A stretch of 55,363 nucleotides of DNA from Anaerosalibacter bizertensis (lineage in GTDB: Bacteria > Bacillota > Clostridia > Tissierellales > Sporanaerobacteraceae), in contig NZ_VULR01000014.1 of NCBI RefSeq assembly GCF_009696605.1, positions 1 to 55,363 of the forward strand, written 5' to 3'. Positions 35,544 to 43,719 of the stretch are shown piece after piece. Below the pieces are notes generated by a model. That model did no database searches, was not told the origin of the DNA, and was given only the letters and a program-made list of their open reading frames with translations. Within the stretch, counting starts at the first letter, position 1. Every line of letters starts with the position of its first letter. The position numbers and the translations under genes were made by a program.

Positions 35544-36179
35544 CTATTTTATATCATCTAAGTTTAACTCATTAAAATCCTCTATTATAATATCAGCTTT
35601 AGATAGATCTTGATTTCCTGAATTAGGGTTTTTAAAACCAATGCATTTCATACCTGCAGATTTTGCCGCAATAACACCGGCAGAAGAATCTTCTACAACC
35701 AAGCATTCTTGAGGCTTAACATCCAATTTTTCTGCAGCCTTTAAAAATATTTCAGGATTTGGCTTACCTTTTACAACTTCTTCTCCTGATATAGAATACT
35801 CTATATACTTTTTCAAATTGAATTTATCCATCACTAAATTAATAGACTTTCTATTATTAGATGAAGCTAGGGCCAATAAATATTTTTCATTATAAAGCTT
35901 TAACATAAATTCATAAAAATTATCTACAAGTTTAACTTCATGGATATTTTGAATAAATCGATCCTTTTTTATTTCTATCAATTCTTCCACCGAAGGCTCT
36001 AAGTTAAACCTATCTTTAAAAGTACTCCACATATAATAATCAGTAGTACCAGTAAAATCATCATGTTCCTTTTTACTGATTTTTCCCCCAAATTCCTCCA
36101 ATAGCTCCAGCTCTAATTTTGTGTGCAATGGTTCACTATCTATTATTACCCCATCCATATCAAAGATTACAGCTTTCAA
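35544..36179 (-). CDS. HAD-superfamily hydrolase (beta-phosphoglucomutase-like)
   Basis: A 211-residue subfamily IA HAD. Motif I is DMDGVIIDSEP (nucleophile D7 and acid D9), motif II is ALASSNNRKS, motif III is the Lys of GKPNPEIFLKAAEKL and motif IV is VVEDSSAGVIAAKSAGM. A helical cap lies between motifs I and II. It hydrolyses or transfers a phosphate on a small metabolite, substrate unknown. TTG start after AAAGGAGTG. Single-gene unit. Confidence 0.9.
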   Translation of the reverse strand: MKAVIFDMDGVIIDSEPLHTKLELELLEEFGGKISKKEHDDFTGTTDYYMWSTFKDRFNLEPSVEELIEIKKDRFIQNIHEVKLVDNFYEFMLKLYNEKYLLALASSNNRKSINLVMDKFNLKKYIEYSISGEEVVKGKPNPEIFLKAAEKLDVKPQECLVVEDSSAGVIAAKSAGMKCIGFKNPNSGNQDLSKADIIIEDFNELNLDDIK

Positions 36180-36374
36180 TTTATCACTCCTTTAAGATTC
36201 ATATTATTTGATTACCTTTATTTCAACATTTTGCTTTGCCTTTTCATATAGTACCTATCTTATATATTTTGGTGCAAGGCTATATTCAACTTCCCTTATA
36301 TCTTAAGACTTTTAATAAGTTTTGATAATATTCTTCATATGAAGGGGACAGTTTTGTTTCAAGACTTTCATTCC

Positions 36375-37556
36375 CTACATATTTAATGCTTGTTCTAAAT
36401 CTTCTATTATATCTTCACTATCTTCTAGACCAACAGATATTCTTACCATACTTTCTGTTAGGCCAAATTCTTTTAATTTTTCATTTGGATATCCTCTATG
36501 AGTCATAGCTGCTGGCACTTCTATCAATGTTTCACAATCTCCAAGACTAACAGCTAATTGAGCAAGTTTAACTGATTCTACAAATTTTATAGCATCTTTT
36601 AATCCACCATCTATTTCAAAACTTATCATGGCTCCAAACCCATTCATCTGTTCTTTTGCTATATTATATCCTTTGAAGTTTTCAAGACCAGGGTACATTA
36701 CAGTTTTTATTTTTGGATGGTTTTTTAAAAATTTTGCTACTTCTGTTGCATTCTTTTCATGTTGTCTCATTCTTAGTCCCAAAGTTTTCAGTCCCCTTAA
36801 AAGTAACCAAGCATTGAAGGGACTCATCACGCCACCAAATTCACACATATAGTCAAATTTCAATCTTTGGATATAGTCATTATCTTTAGATATAACAACT
36901 CCTCCAACTACATCTCCATGACCACATATATATTTTGTGGCACTATGTACTACTACATCAGCTCCTAATTCCAATGGATTTTGAAAATAGGGAGTTGCAA
37001 AAGTATTGTCTACTACCACCTTAATGTCCTTTTCTTTAGCTATTTTCACTACTTTTTTAATATCTATAATGGACAAGTTTGGGTTTGATGGTGTTTCAAA
37101 ATATATTAATTTTGTGTTTTTGTCTATAGCTTCTTTTAAATTTTCTAAATTAGTAAGGTCTCTTATTTTATGTTCCACACCGTATTGAGGTAAAAGTTTT
37201 GTTATCACACTATAGCTTGAACCATATAATGTTCTATGAACTATTACATTGTCATTGGGTTTTAGGAAGGAAAATAAAACTGAACTAATAGCAGCCATAC
37301 CTGATGCAAAAGCTACAGCTCCTTCTCCATGTTCTAATTCTGCCATCCTATTTTCAAATAATCTTAAAGTTGGGTTGTTGCCTCTAGTATAGACATAATC
37401 ATCAGATTGAAAGCTCATTACCTTCTCTACATGGTCAATATCATCGAATACAAAAGTGGAAGTTTGAAATATTGGTGGGTTTAAAGCATTGCTTGGGTTT
37501 TTTCCTGTACCTCCTGCATGTATTGCTCTAGTATCAAAACCATGATTTTTATTCAT
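36375..37556 (-). CDS. Cys/Met-metabolism PLP enzyme (methionine gamma-lyase or related)
   Basis: A 393-residue fold-type I PLP enzyme of the cystathionine gamma-synthase/MGL family. It starts GFDTRAIHAGG and carries YVYTRGNNPTLR, ASGMAAIS and the PLP-lysine segment HSATKYICGHGDVVGGVV (Lys near 209). The opening and the lack of adjacent methionine-biosynthesis genes favour methionine gamma-lyase (methionine to methanethiol, 2-oxobutyrate and ammonia). Cystathionine gamma-synthase or homocysteine-forming sulfhydrylase activity cannot be excluded. ATG after TTGGAGGGA. No S-box or T-box was recognised upstream. Confidence 0.88.
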   Translation of the reverse strand: MNKNHGFDTRAIHAGGTGKNPSNALNPPIFQTSTFVFDDIDHVEKVMSFQSDDYVYTRGNNPTLRLFENRMAELEHGEGAVAFASGMAAISSVLFSFLKPNDNVIVHRTLYGSSYSVITKLLPQYGVEHKIRDLTNLENLKEAIDKNTKLIYFETPSNPNLSIIDIKKVVKIAKEKDIKVVVDNTFATPYFQNPLELGADVVVHSATKYICGHGDVVGGVVISKDNDYIQRLKFDYMCEFGGVMSPFNAWLLLRGLKTLGLRMRQHEKNATEVAKFLKNHPKIKTVMYPGLENFKGYNIAKEQMNGFGAMISFEIDGGLKDAIKFVESVKLAQLAVSLGDCETLIEVPAAMTHRGYPNEKLKEFGLTESMVRISVGLEDSEDIIEDLEQALNM

Positions 37557-37678
37557 AATAATCCCTCCAATTTTTATGTATCTTTTTTTATATCTACAAT
37601 TATACCATTTATCAGTACTAAAAATTTATGATTAAAAAGTGTTCTTTTACTTATAAAAAAATAATTACATTATTAACT

Positions 37679-37707
37679 TATCTATTTTTATGGTATCTAT
37701 TTTTATG
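37679..37707 (+). repeat. Tandem 15-base direct repeat in the MATE promoter region
   Basis: TATCTATTTTTATG occurs twice with a 15-base period (37679-37692 and 37694-37707), directly before a TATAAT-containing stretch and 50 bases before the MATE gene. It may be a tandem regulator site. Confidence 0.5.
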
Positions 37708-37756
37708 ATTTTATAATATAATTAATTTGATTTAGATTAGAATGGGGATATTTGTT

Positions 37757-39148
37757 ATGACTATGAAAACTAAAGATTATTTAAGAGATACTTTTAGAAT
37801 TGCAGTTCCCAGTATTATTGAACATATTGCCAATGTTGTAGTTGGCTTTGCAGATACTATGATGGTAGCTACATTGGGTACAGTAGCTACTGCAGCAGTG
37901 GGTATTAATGCCACAGTGACTTGGTTTCTCATGGCTTTTTCCACTTTATTTGCTGTGGGTACAACTGTACAAGTTGCCCAAAGTATTGGTGCCAACAATC
38001 ACAAGCGAGCTAAAAGAGCAGCTATCAATGGATTATCGGGTGGATTTATCCTTTTTACAATAATATTTATATTAATATTCTTTCTATCACCTCATATACC
38101 TAAATGGCTTGGTGCTGAAAGTGAAATTCTTCAAGATGCTGTTTCTTATTTGAGAATCTGGACCATTGCAATTATTCCTATGTTCTTAGGCAGAACTGCA
38201 TCTAGTATATTGAGAGGAATTGGAAATACTAAAATGCCAATGGCAGTTGCTTTTTTTATAAATATTTTAAATATAATTGGAAATTTTTTTCTTATTTATA
38301 ATACAAGAGTTGTTACCATTCCTATAATAGGTACTGAATTCACAATCTGGGGTGCTAATCTTGGAGTTACTGGTGCTGCTATAGCCACTTCCCTATCCAA
38401 TGCATTAGGTGGGATTATTATGTTATATTTATTGTTTAATGGCTCTCAAATAATAAGATTAAACTTGAAGGATTTGTTTAAATTTGAAAAAATACTTTTA
38501 AAACATATATTTAAAACTGGAGCACCTGCTACTGGTCAAGATTTAATTACTGAAACGGGACAAGTTCTATATCAAAAAATGGTAGCAAGCCTTGGTACAA
38601 TCCAAGTTGCCGCTCACCATTTAGCAACAACAGCTGAATCTCTATCTTATATGCCGGCAACAGGATTCTCCGTAGCAGCAACTACATTAATCGGACAAGC
38701 TCTGGGAGCAGGAAAAAAGAAAGATGCAGAAAACTTTGGTAGGATTTGTTTCATACTATCAATCTTTGCAGGATTGTTCAGCGGAATCATGCTATATGTA
38801 TTTCCAAAACAATTAATGTACTTATTTTCTAAGGATTTGGCAGTAATAAATGAGGGAGTTGGTGCTCTTAGAATAATTGCCTTTGTCCAACCACTATTTA
38901 ATGCTACAATAGTTTTAACTGGTGTATTAAGAGGTGCAGGTGATACAAAAATTCCACTATATGCTGCATTAGGTGGTATGTGGTTTGTTAGACTAATTTC
39001 AGCTTATATATTTATAAATGTATTAAACTGGGGATTAAAAGGTGCTTGGCTAGGAATGTTACTTGATCTATCTATAAGATTTATAATTGTATTTTATAGA
39101 TACATTAAAAAAGATTGGCTAAATGCAAAAATAATTGTAGATGATTAA
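37757..39148 (+). CDS. MATE-family multidrug/cation efflux transporter
   Basis: About 463 residues with 12 predicted spans in two homologous halves, each with a MATE signature (SIIEHIANVVVGFADTMMV near the start; PATGQDLITETGQVLYQKMVA in the second half). NorM/MepA type, exporting cationic drugs with sodium or protons. The ATG at 37742 overlaps the GGGGATATT ribosome binding bases. Starting at 37757 or 37763 is more likely. A truncated paralogue lies at 35021-35284. Confidence 0.92.
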   Translation: MTMKTKDYLRDTFRIAVPSIIEHIANVVVGFADTMMVATLGTVATAAVGINATVTWFLMAFSTLFAVGTTVQVAQSIGANNHKRAKRAAINGLSGGFILFTIIFILIFFLSPHIPKWLGAESEILQDAVSYLRIWTIAIIPMFLGRTASSILRGIGNTKMPMAVAFFINILNIIGNFFLIYNTRVVTIPIIGTEFTIWGANLGVTGAAIATSLSNALGGIIMLYLLFNGSQIIRLNLKDLFKFEKILLKHIFKTGAPATGQDLITETGQVLYQKMVASLGTIQVAAHHLATTAESLSYMPATGFSVAATTLIGQALGAGKKKDAENFGRICFILSIFAGLFSGIMLYVFPKQLMYLFSKDLAVINEGVGALRIIAFVQPLFNATIVLTGVLRGAGDTKIPLYAALGGMWFVRLISAYIFINVLNWGLKGAWLGMLLDLSIRFIIVFYRYIKKDWLNAKIIVDD

Positions 39149-39152
39149 ACGA

Positions 39153-39173
39153 GTCAGAGGACTGTCCTCTGAC
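39153..39173 (+). terminator. GC-rich hairpin after the MATE gene
   Basis: Perfect nine-base arms GTCAGAGGA and complement around CTG, followed by TTATTACTCTTATTT. It sits between convergent genes and probably ends MATE transcription, although the T tract is weak. Confidence 0.55.
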
Positions 39174-39186
39174 TTATTACTCTTAT

Positions 39187-40374
39187 TTAATATATTAATA
39201 AAGTATTCCCATGATCTAATAATAGTCCGATTCCTTCAATAATTTTAAGTATTTTCAATGTGAATCTATCCCTAATAATAGTATAGTCCTTATACTGTCC
39301 CTCTGGTTCTTCCCACTTTTCATTTATAATTATATTATCTAATATATAGGATAAGCCCTCATTATCATTAGATGTAAATAAATAATCCTCTGGATAATAA
39401 ACTTTATATTCATCAAAATCATCAAACCAAGTAGATTTTGTTAATTTTAATGGAAAATCTTCTAAAATTAAATTATAAGAATCCTTATAATCACTATAAG
39501 ATACTTCAAACACTTCTTCTAATTCTAACTTTCCCCTCCAAACAATATTATAAACCTTAGCTAGTTTTCTTTTCAAATCCATATATATAAATCTATAACT
39601 TTCTTCTAGAAAGTCTATTTGTATTTTTTTATCCACAATAGCCGATTGAATAAAACTATACTCTCTACTTTCTATTTCTAAATCCCAGTCTAATTTTTCA
39701 TTATTAGATTTTACTCCTTTAAGAAATTTATCAAATGAAATTACATATATACCAGATTTTTTTTCTTCTTCACATTCTAAACCTTCTCTATAAATTTCAT
39801 CTAATTCATAAGAATCTAAAAATCTCTTATTGAAGACTATGTATTCTTCATTATTTAATACAATCTTTCTAGTTTCTGAATAATCTATAGAATATACTTT
39901 TTTATCTAATATTTCGTAAACTCTTCTTTCTAATAAATCATATAAATACTGTTTTCTAATATTCGATTCCCAAATATCTCTTCCTAAAATCATATACCTA
40001 TCATCTAAATAAATAGAAAAATCATATTTCCCTTGAAATAGCAACCCTTCTTTTTTCTCTATTAAATCATAGGAATAATAGCTTAATAAATCATCTCCAC
40101 CGATGGAAAAATATAATTTATTGTTATATACATAATCTAAACCAATATATTCTTTTTGGGCATCCCCTTTTCTTTCTATATCTGCTAAAAGCTCTATATT
40201 ATAATCTTTCTTACTGAATTTATATAATTTTATACTATTGTCCATTTTCCTTTCATAAAATAAAATATTATCTTTATATTCTTTTAGAACATTCATATCC
40301 AAATTATTATAATATCCATATTTTTTTCTAAATACTTCTTTAAAATTTATTATATTAATTTCTATTAGAATCAT
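39187..40374 (-). CDS. Uncharacterised 395-residue soluble protein
   Basis: I do not recognise a family. The protein is rich in Tyr, Asp, Glu and Lys with no signal peptide or membrane span. It shows repeated short strand-like blocks (NNKLYFSIGGDDLLSYYSYDL, YDFSIYLDDRYMILGRDIWES, RKIVLNNEEYIVFNKRF), suggestive of a beta-propeller or similar all-beta fold. The ATG lies after GAGGGGATGATTCTA-type bases. It stands alone between the MATE gene and the defence remnants and could be host cargo of the island. It is intact by length of frame. Confidence 0.6.
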   Translation of the reverse strand: MILIEINIINFKEVFRKKYGYYNNLDMNVLKEYKDNILFYERKMDNSIKLYKFSKKDYNIELLADIERKGDAQKEYIGLDYVYNNKLYFSIGGDDLLSYYSYDLIEKKEGLLFQGKYDFSIYLDDRYMILGRDIWESNIRKQYLYDLLERRVYEILDKKVYSIDYSETRKIVLNNEEYIVFNKRFLDSYELDEIYREGLECEEEKKSGIYVISFDKFLKGVKSNNEKLDWDLEIESREYSFIQSAIVDKKIQIDFLEESYRFIYMDLKRKLAKVYNIVWRGKLELEEVFEVSYSDYKDSYNLILEDFPLKLTKSTWFDDFDEYKVYYPEDYLFTSNDNEGLSYILDNIIINEKWEEPEGQYKDYTIIRDRFTLKILKIIEGIGLLLDHGNTLLIY

Positions 40375-40523
40375 CCCCTCTTAATGAATATTACAATACT
40401 TAATTTATATTTACAATAAAATAATTTTTTGCAATATTACTTACTTTAATTGTCGGAAATCCATATTTTAAAGTTTCTTAAAGCATTTCTCTTTCATATT
40501 CGAATATTTGGTAGTTAATCTTA

Positions 40524-41048
40524 TTAATTTAATTGCTTATCATAGGATTGACCAATAATATATAATATAGATGGTATTTGATTTACTGAATCCATTAAAA
40601 TCTCCATATTTCCATTTCCCCATGTACCAATATTAGTTACATCTCTACCTATTTTATGAGGATCATCTATCTCATCAAAATTCATCTTTAAGGATTTGAT
40701 ATCCCTAAATAAAGAATTTAACTCCATACTCTCATCTCTTGCATAGTGCATATTTGTATAAAGCTTAGCTGATTTATAAATATCACTACATATATCTTCA
40801 ACTGTATCATGAGATAAATCATTATATATTCTTTTGAAATTTTCATAAACAAGAGATTTAGTTGGAATTTGCCCTTCTATTGAGGTAATATAGTCCCTAA
40901 AAAAATCATCCATTAAAGTTGATTGATTCTCATAATTAAACATATTCTCTATAGGATTCCAATACTGAATATAAATTCTACTTTGAGTAACTGGGTCTAA
41001 TCCCATTAATACATAATTTCTAATAAGATCTGATTGTGATAAATCCAT
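40524..41048 (-). pseudogene. GmrSD-like DUF262 protein remnant with DUF5655-like tail
   Basis: 174 residues. The segment LSQSDLIRNYVLMGLDP and YWNPIENMF...DDFFRDYITSIEGQIP is the middle of the DUF262 (GmrS) domain of modification-dependent restriction proteins. The C-terminal piece HKIGRDVTNIGTWGNGNMEI ... ILYIIGQSYD resembles the DUF5655 tail found on some of them. The N-terminal DGQQR-type nucleotide motif and the DUF1524 HNH nuclease are absent, so several hundred codons have been lost. Short gap (12 bases) to the HsdR remnant upstream. Confidence 0.7.
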
Positions 41049-41060
41049 TAATGTAACTTA

Positions 41061-41578
41061 TCACACAATCAACCTACCATTAACCTTATCAATAATAGCC
41101 ACTATATCTTTAGCTACATCCATCCTATCTTTAAATAAATTTATCACTCCACCATTTTTGTTAAATGGATATTCTTGTAGCACTTGTTTTTCTATGCTGC
41201 CATTTTTAACTATATAATCTACTATGCTATTTACAAAATCTATCTGGTCTGAGTTTAGGTTTTCATCTTTTAAAAACTTAGAAAATTCCTTTTCTGCTGC
41301 TGCTCTTTCCATTCCTGTTATACTTGCAACCAATTTTAATAGTGGTTGTTCTCCATAGGTTTGTACATATTCTTCTTTGCTACCTATCTCTTCCCAAAGT
41401 ATTTTCTCAAAATATTTAATATCACTTCTAGTCAATTCTTCATTATTTTTTAACTTATATATTGGTAGATTATCTTCATATTCTTTTAAATAATGCTTAG
41501 TTTTTTTCTATAATTTTCTAAATCATTTAAGTTACAGATTGCCTCTCCATCTTTTATTTCAACTCGACTTTTATACAT
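41061..41578 (-). pseudogene. C-terminal remnant of type I restriction subunit HsdR
   Basis: The 124-residue frame (41435-41061) matches the EcoEI-type HsdR C-terminal domain: KYFEKILWEEIGSKEEY, GEQPLLKLVASITGM, DYIVKNGSIEKQVLQEYPFN. Upstream, YKSRVEIKDGEAICNLNDLENYRKK (41578 to about 41500) continues the same protein in another frame. The break is a one-base slip in a run of seven A near 41500, after which KHYLKEYEDNLPIYKLKNN leads into the first frame. The helicase and nuclease domains and the hsdM/hsdS genes are absent. Confidence 0.8.
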
Positions 41579-41607
41579 TTATTCTATTTTAGAATATATA
41601 TTTTTCG

Positions 41608-41686
41608 ATGGTCATAGTATTTGTATTACCTCAAATATTTGTATTTATTATGTATTTTAAAGTTTTTAGAACTATTTTAGTACTAA
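41608..41686. repeat. Dispersed repeat, copy A
   Basis: Contains ATGGTCATAGTATTTGTATT (41608-41627) and, 63 bases on, ACTATTTTAGTACTAA (41671-41686). The same two blocks, with few changes, occur at 43635-43702 (copy B). The first block recurs at 53209-53228 (copy C). Copies A and B bracket the SAP-like and DUF2188 genes. Confidence 0.55.
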
Positions 41687-42870
41687 TTGATACTATTATT
41701 CAAACCTCTTAAAACTTCTTTCTTAATTAATTCAAAGTTTTCTTTTCCCATTTTATCATAAACTTTTATATAGAAATAATCATCATTGGATTCAAATCTT
41801 ATTTTGTATTCTCTATTTTTCAATTTATAAATTAATATAATATCTTCACTCTTCTTTTCTCTAATCAAAGACCTTTTATTATCATAAAATGTTTCTTTAG
41901 TTAGTAATGAAATTTCAGATCTGTTATCGGTTGAAGAGCCTTCATCATTTTTCTTGAAAATCTTTATAGGATATGCTTCTACATCTTCCATAAAAACTCT
42001 GTAATATTTAGGATTAGTTGCTATATGCTTTTCTATCAAAGTCATTAATTCTTTTATAAATCTTTCTTTACTGCTAATTTCTAAGTTTTTACTGTTCTTA
42101 AACCAACTATATATCATATCTTCTAGTCTATGTTCCTCAAATTCTTCGATTATTTTTTCATTAATAATTTTAGGAGTAGCTATATATTTTTCTAGTATAT
42201 TAAAAATAGTAAACCCATATAAATATCTTTCATCGTCATTATATTCTGCTAAATCAAAATCTTTTATAATTTTAAATAATAATTTTTTATTTAAATTATT
42301 TATGGAACTAGCAACCATTTTATTATCTTCTATGAAAGATATATTTTCATGTGGTTTGCTAAGTGAAATAAGTAATTTGTTAACAAAATCTATCTCTACA
42401 AAAATAGGATAATGGATAGTCTCTTTATATGCTAAATCTAAACTTTCCTCTCGTTCCTCTTCAGTTATTTCTCTTTCTATTTTTATTGAATATACCATTT
42501 CTATTCGATTAATATTTTTATTTTCATTTCTATATAATTCATATTGTATCAGTGTAAGTTCATCGTGATTTTCCATTTCAAATATTAATTCTTCAATATC
42601 TTTTTCTTTAGAAAAGTATTTCTCTATATTCTCTCCATTTAAATTCTCCAACCTTTTAATAAATATATCAATTTTACCATATTTTAATTTATCTATTATC
42701 CAATTATTAAACTCTTCCTCTAATTCTTTTCTAAATAATATTTTATTAATAATATCATCTTTACTTTCTGTTCCTGAAATATCAATATTATTTTTCTTAC
42801 AATAAAACCTTAAATCATGCTCCGTTATATAATTCCTTTGACTAAATATCGATCTACTTCCCTTAATAAT
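41683..42870 (-). CDS. Uncharacterised island protein with SAP-like N-terminus, probable non-AUG start
   Basis: The first ATG (42651) gives 322 residues, but the frame stays open and codes plausibly for 70 more codons upstream: NYITEHDLRFYCKKNNIDI, then GTESKDDIINKILF. That resembles a SAP DNA-binding motif (LR-YCK-NGID-SGTK-DLI-KIL). The only Shine-Dalgarno site is AAGGGGGAG at about 42875-42883, which places an ATT codon (42868-42870) in start position. The remainder is charged and acidic, with ESSKERFIKELMTLIEKH-like helices and a C-terminal DIILIYKLKNREYKIRFES domain. Function unknown; the location next to restriction genes suggests defence. Confidence 0.55.
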   Translation of the reverse strand: MIKGSRSIFSQRNYITEHDLRFYCKKNNIDISGTESKDDIINKILFRKELEEEFNNWIIDKLKYGKIDIFIKRLENLNGENIEKYFSKEKDIEELIFEMENHDELTLIQYELYRNENKNINRIEMVYSIKIEREITEEEREESLDLAYKETIHYPIFVEIDFVNKLLISLSKPHENISFIEDNKMVASSINNLNKKLLFKIIKDFDLAEYNDDERYLYGFTIFNILEKYIATPKIINEKIIEEFEEHRLEDMIYSWFKNSKNLEISSKERFIKELMTLIEKHIATNPKYYRVFMEDVEAYPIKIFKKNDEGSSTDNRSEISLLTKETFYDNKRSLIREKKSEDIILIYKLKNREYKIRFESNDDYFYIKVYDKMGKENFELIKKEVLRGLNNSIN

Positions 42871-43147
42871 GAACTCCCCCTTAAAAATTTTATTCCTATA
42901 GTTTTATAATCAGCAAGAATTTTCTATTTAAAACCTATATTAATCTATCTGATATGACATGGATTGCAACAAGTTCTATATCAATTAGTATCACTATATT
43001 TTTTGCTTCTTTCAATTCCTCATGACAGTTATCGAAACATCCTAATTCAGTATAATTATTTACTATATAACTCTCTCATAAAATCTCTCCCTAATTATAA
43101 AAATATATTGATTTTTGCTAATTAATTTCTAATAAAGTAATTTATTT
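42871..43147. other. Intergenic region with a possible torn small gene
   Basis: Reading leftward, AGGGAGAG precedes ATG 43079, which opens only MRELYSK-stop. The next frame continues YTELGCFDNCHEELKEAKNIVILIDIELV to a stop near 42938. This looks like a small frameshifted coding remnant, not recognised. No other element is seen. Confidence 0.3.
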
Positions 43148-43363
43148 TTAACCTCTAGGTGGATATGGATCATTACCATATGACGTTTTCTTTCTGATTT
43201 TTCCATCCCTGCCATGTGTCAATAACTCTTTTTGTTGCTTTTGAGCTATCTTTTTACCATAAGCTTCTGCATTCTTCTGAGTATCGAATAACTTAGTCGC
43301 TTTCTTTGCGCCTCCTTTCTTGACTTGCCACTTTCCATCTTTAGGTGTCACATGTATATTCAT
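43148..43363 (-). CDS. DUF2188 small basic protein
   Basis: 71 residues with the DUF2188 pattern VTPKDGKWQVKKGGAKKATKLFDTQKNAEAYGKKIA, then ELLTHGRDGKIRKKTSYGNDP. These short proteins (one or two beta-hairpin/helix units resembling AP2/phage-like folds) are widespread in mobile and defence regions, with no defined role. Good AAGGAGAAT site before the ATG. Confidence 0.85.
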   Translation of the reverse strand: MNIHVTPKDGKWQVKKGGAKKATKLFDTQKNAEAYGKKIAQKQQKELLTHGRDGKIRKKTSYGNDPYPPRG

Positions 43364-43514
43364 AATTATTCTCCTTCCTTGAACAATTTCATCTAATATC
43401 CCTTAATAAGAATATACCATATATTGTATTGTTTCTCAAGTTCATTTCTATATATGGTATGCATTGCTGTTTTTTATTTAAATTTATGCCTTTATAATAG
43501 AATATTTTTTCAAA

Positions 43515-43558
43515 CAAAAAAGTTTTGAATCCTCTATTCCTAAAGGTTTCAAAACTTT
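43515..43558 (-). terminator. Hairpin upstream of the DUF2188 gene, downstream of the res operon
   Basis: Arms GAAAGTTTTGAA and TTCAAAACTTTTTT (leftward reading) around about 18 bases, T-tailed leftward. It lies 160 bases beyond the res stop and can end the four-gene restriction operon before the DUF2188 gene. The rest of 43364-43719 holds repeat copy B and nothing else recognised. Confidence 0.65.
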
Positions 43559-43634
43559 CATCCCGCTCAGTAGTAAATTACTACCCCTACTCAATTTTTA
43601 TACAATTATCTTACTTTGTAATGTTTATTTTACA

Positions 43635-43702
43635 ATGGTTATAGTATTTATATTGTTTGCTTTATTGTGGTTTTTCAATTTTAAAAACTATTTTAGTACC
43701 AA
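43635..43702. repeat. Dispersed repeat, copy B
   Basis: ATGGTTATAGTATTTATATT (43635-43654; two differences from copy A) and ACTATTTTAGTACCAA (43687-43702; one difference). It lies immediately downstream of the res gene. Confidence 0.55.
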
Positions 43703-43719
43703 GTAGATCTAATCAGAAT

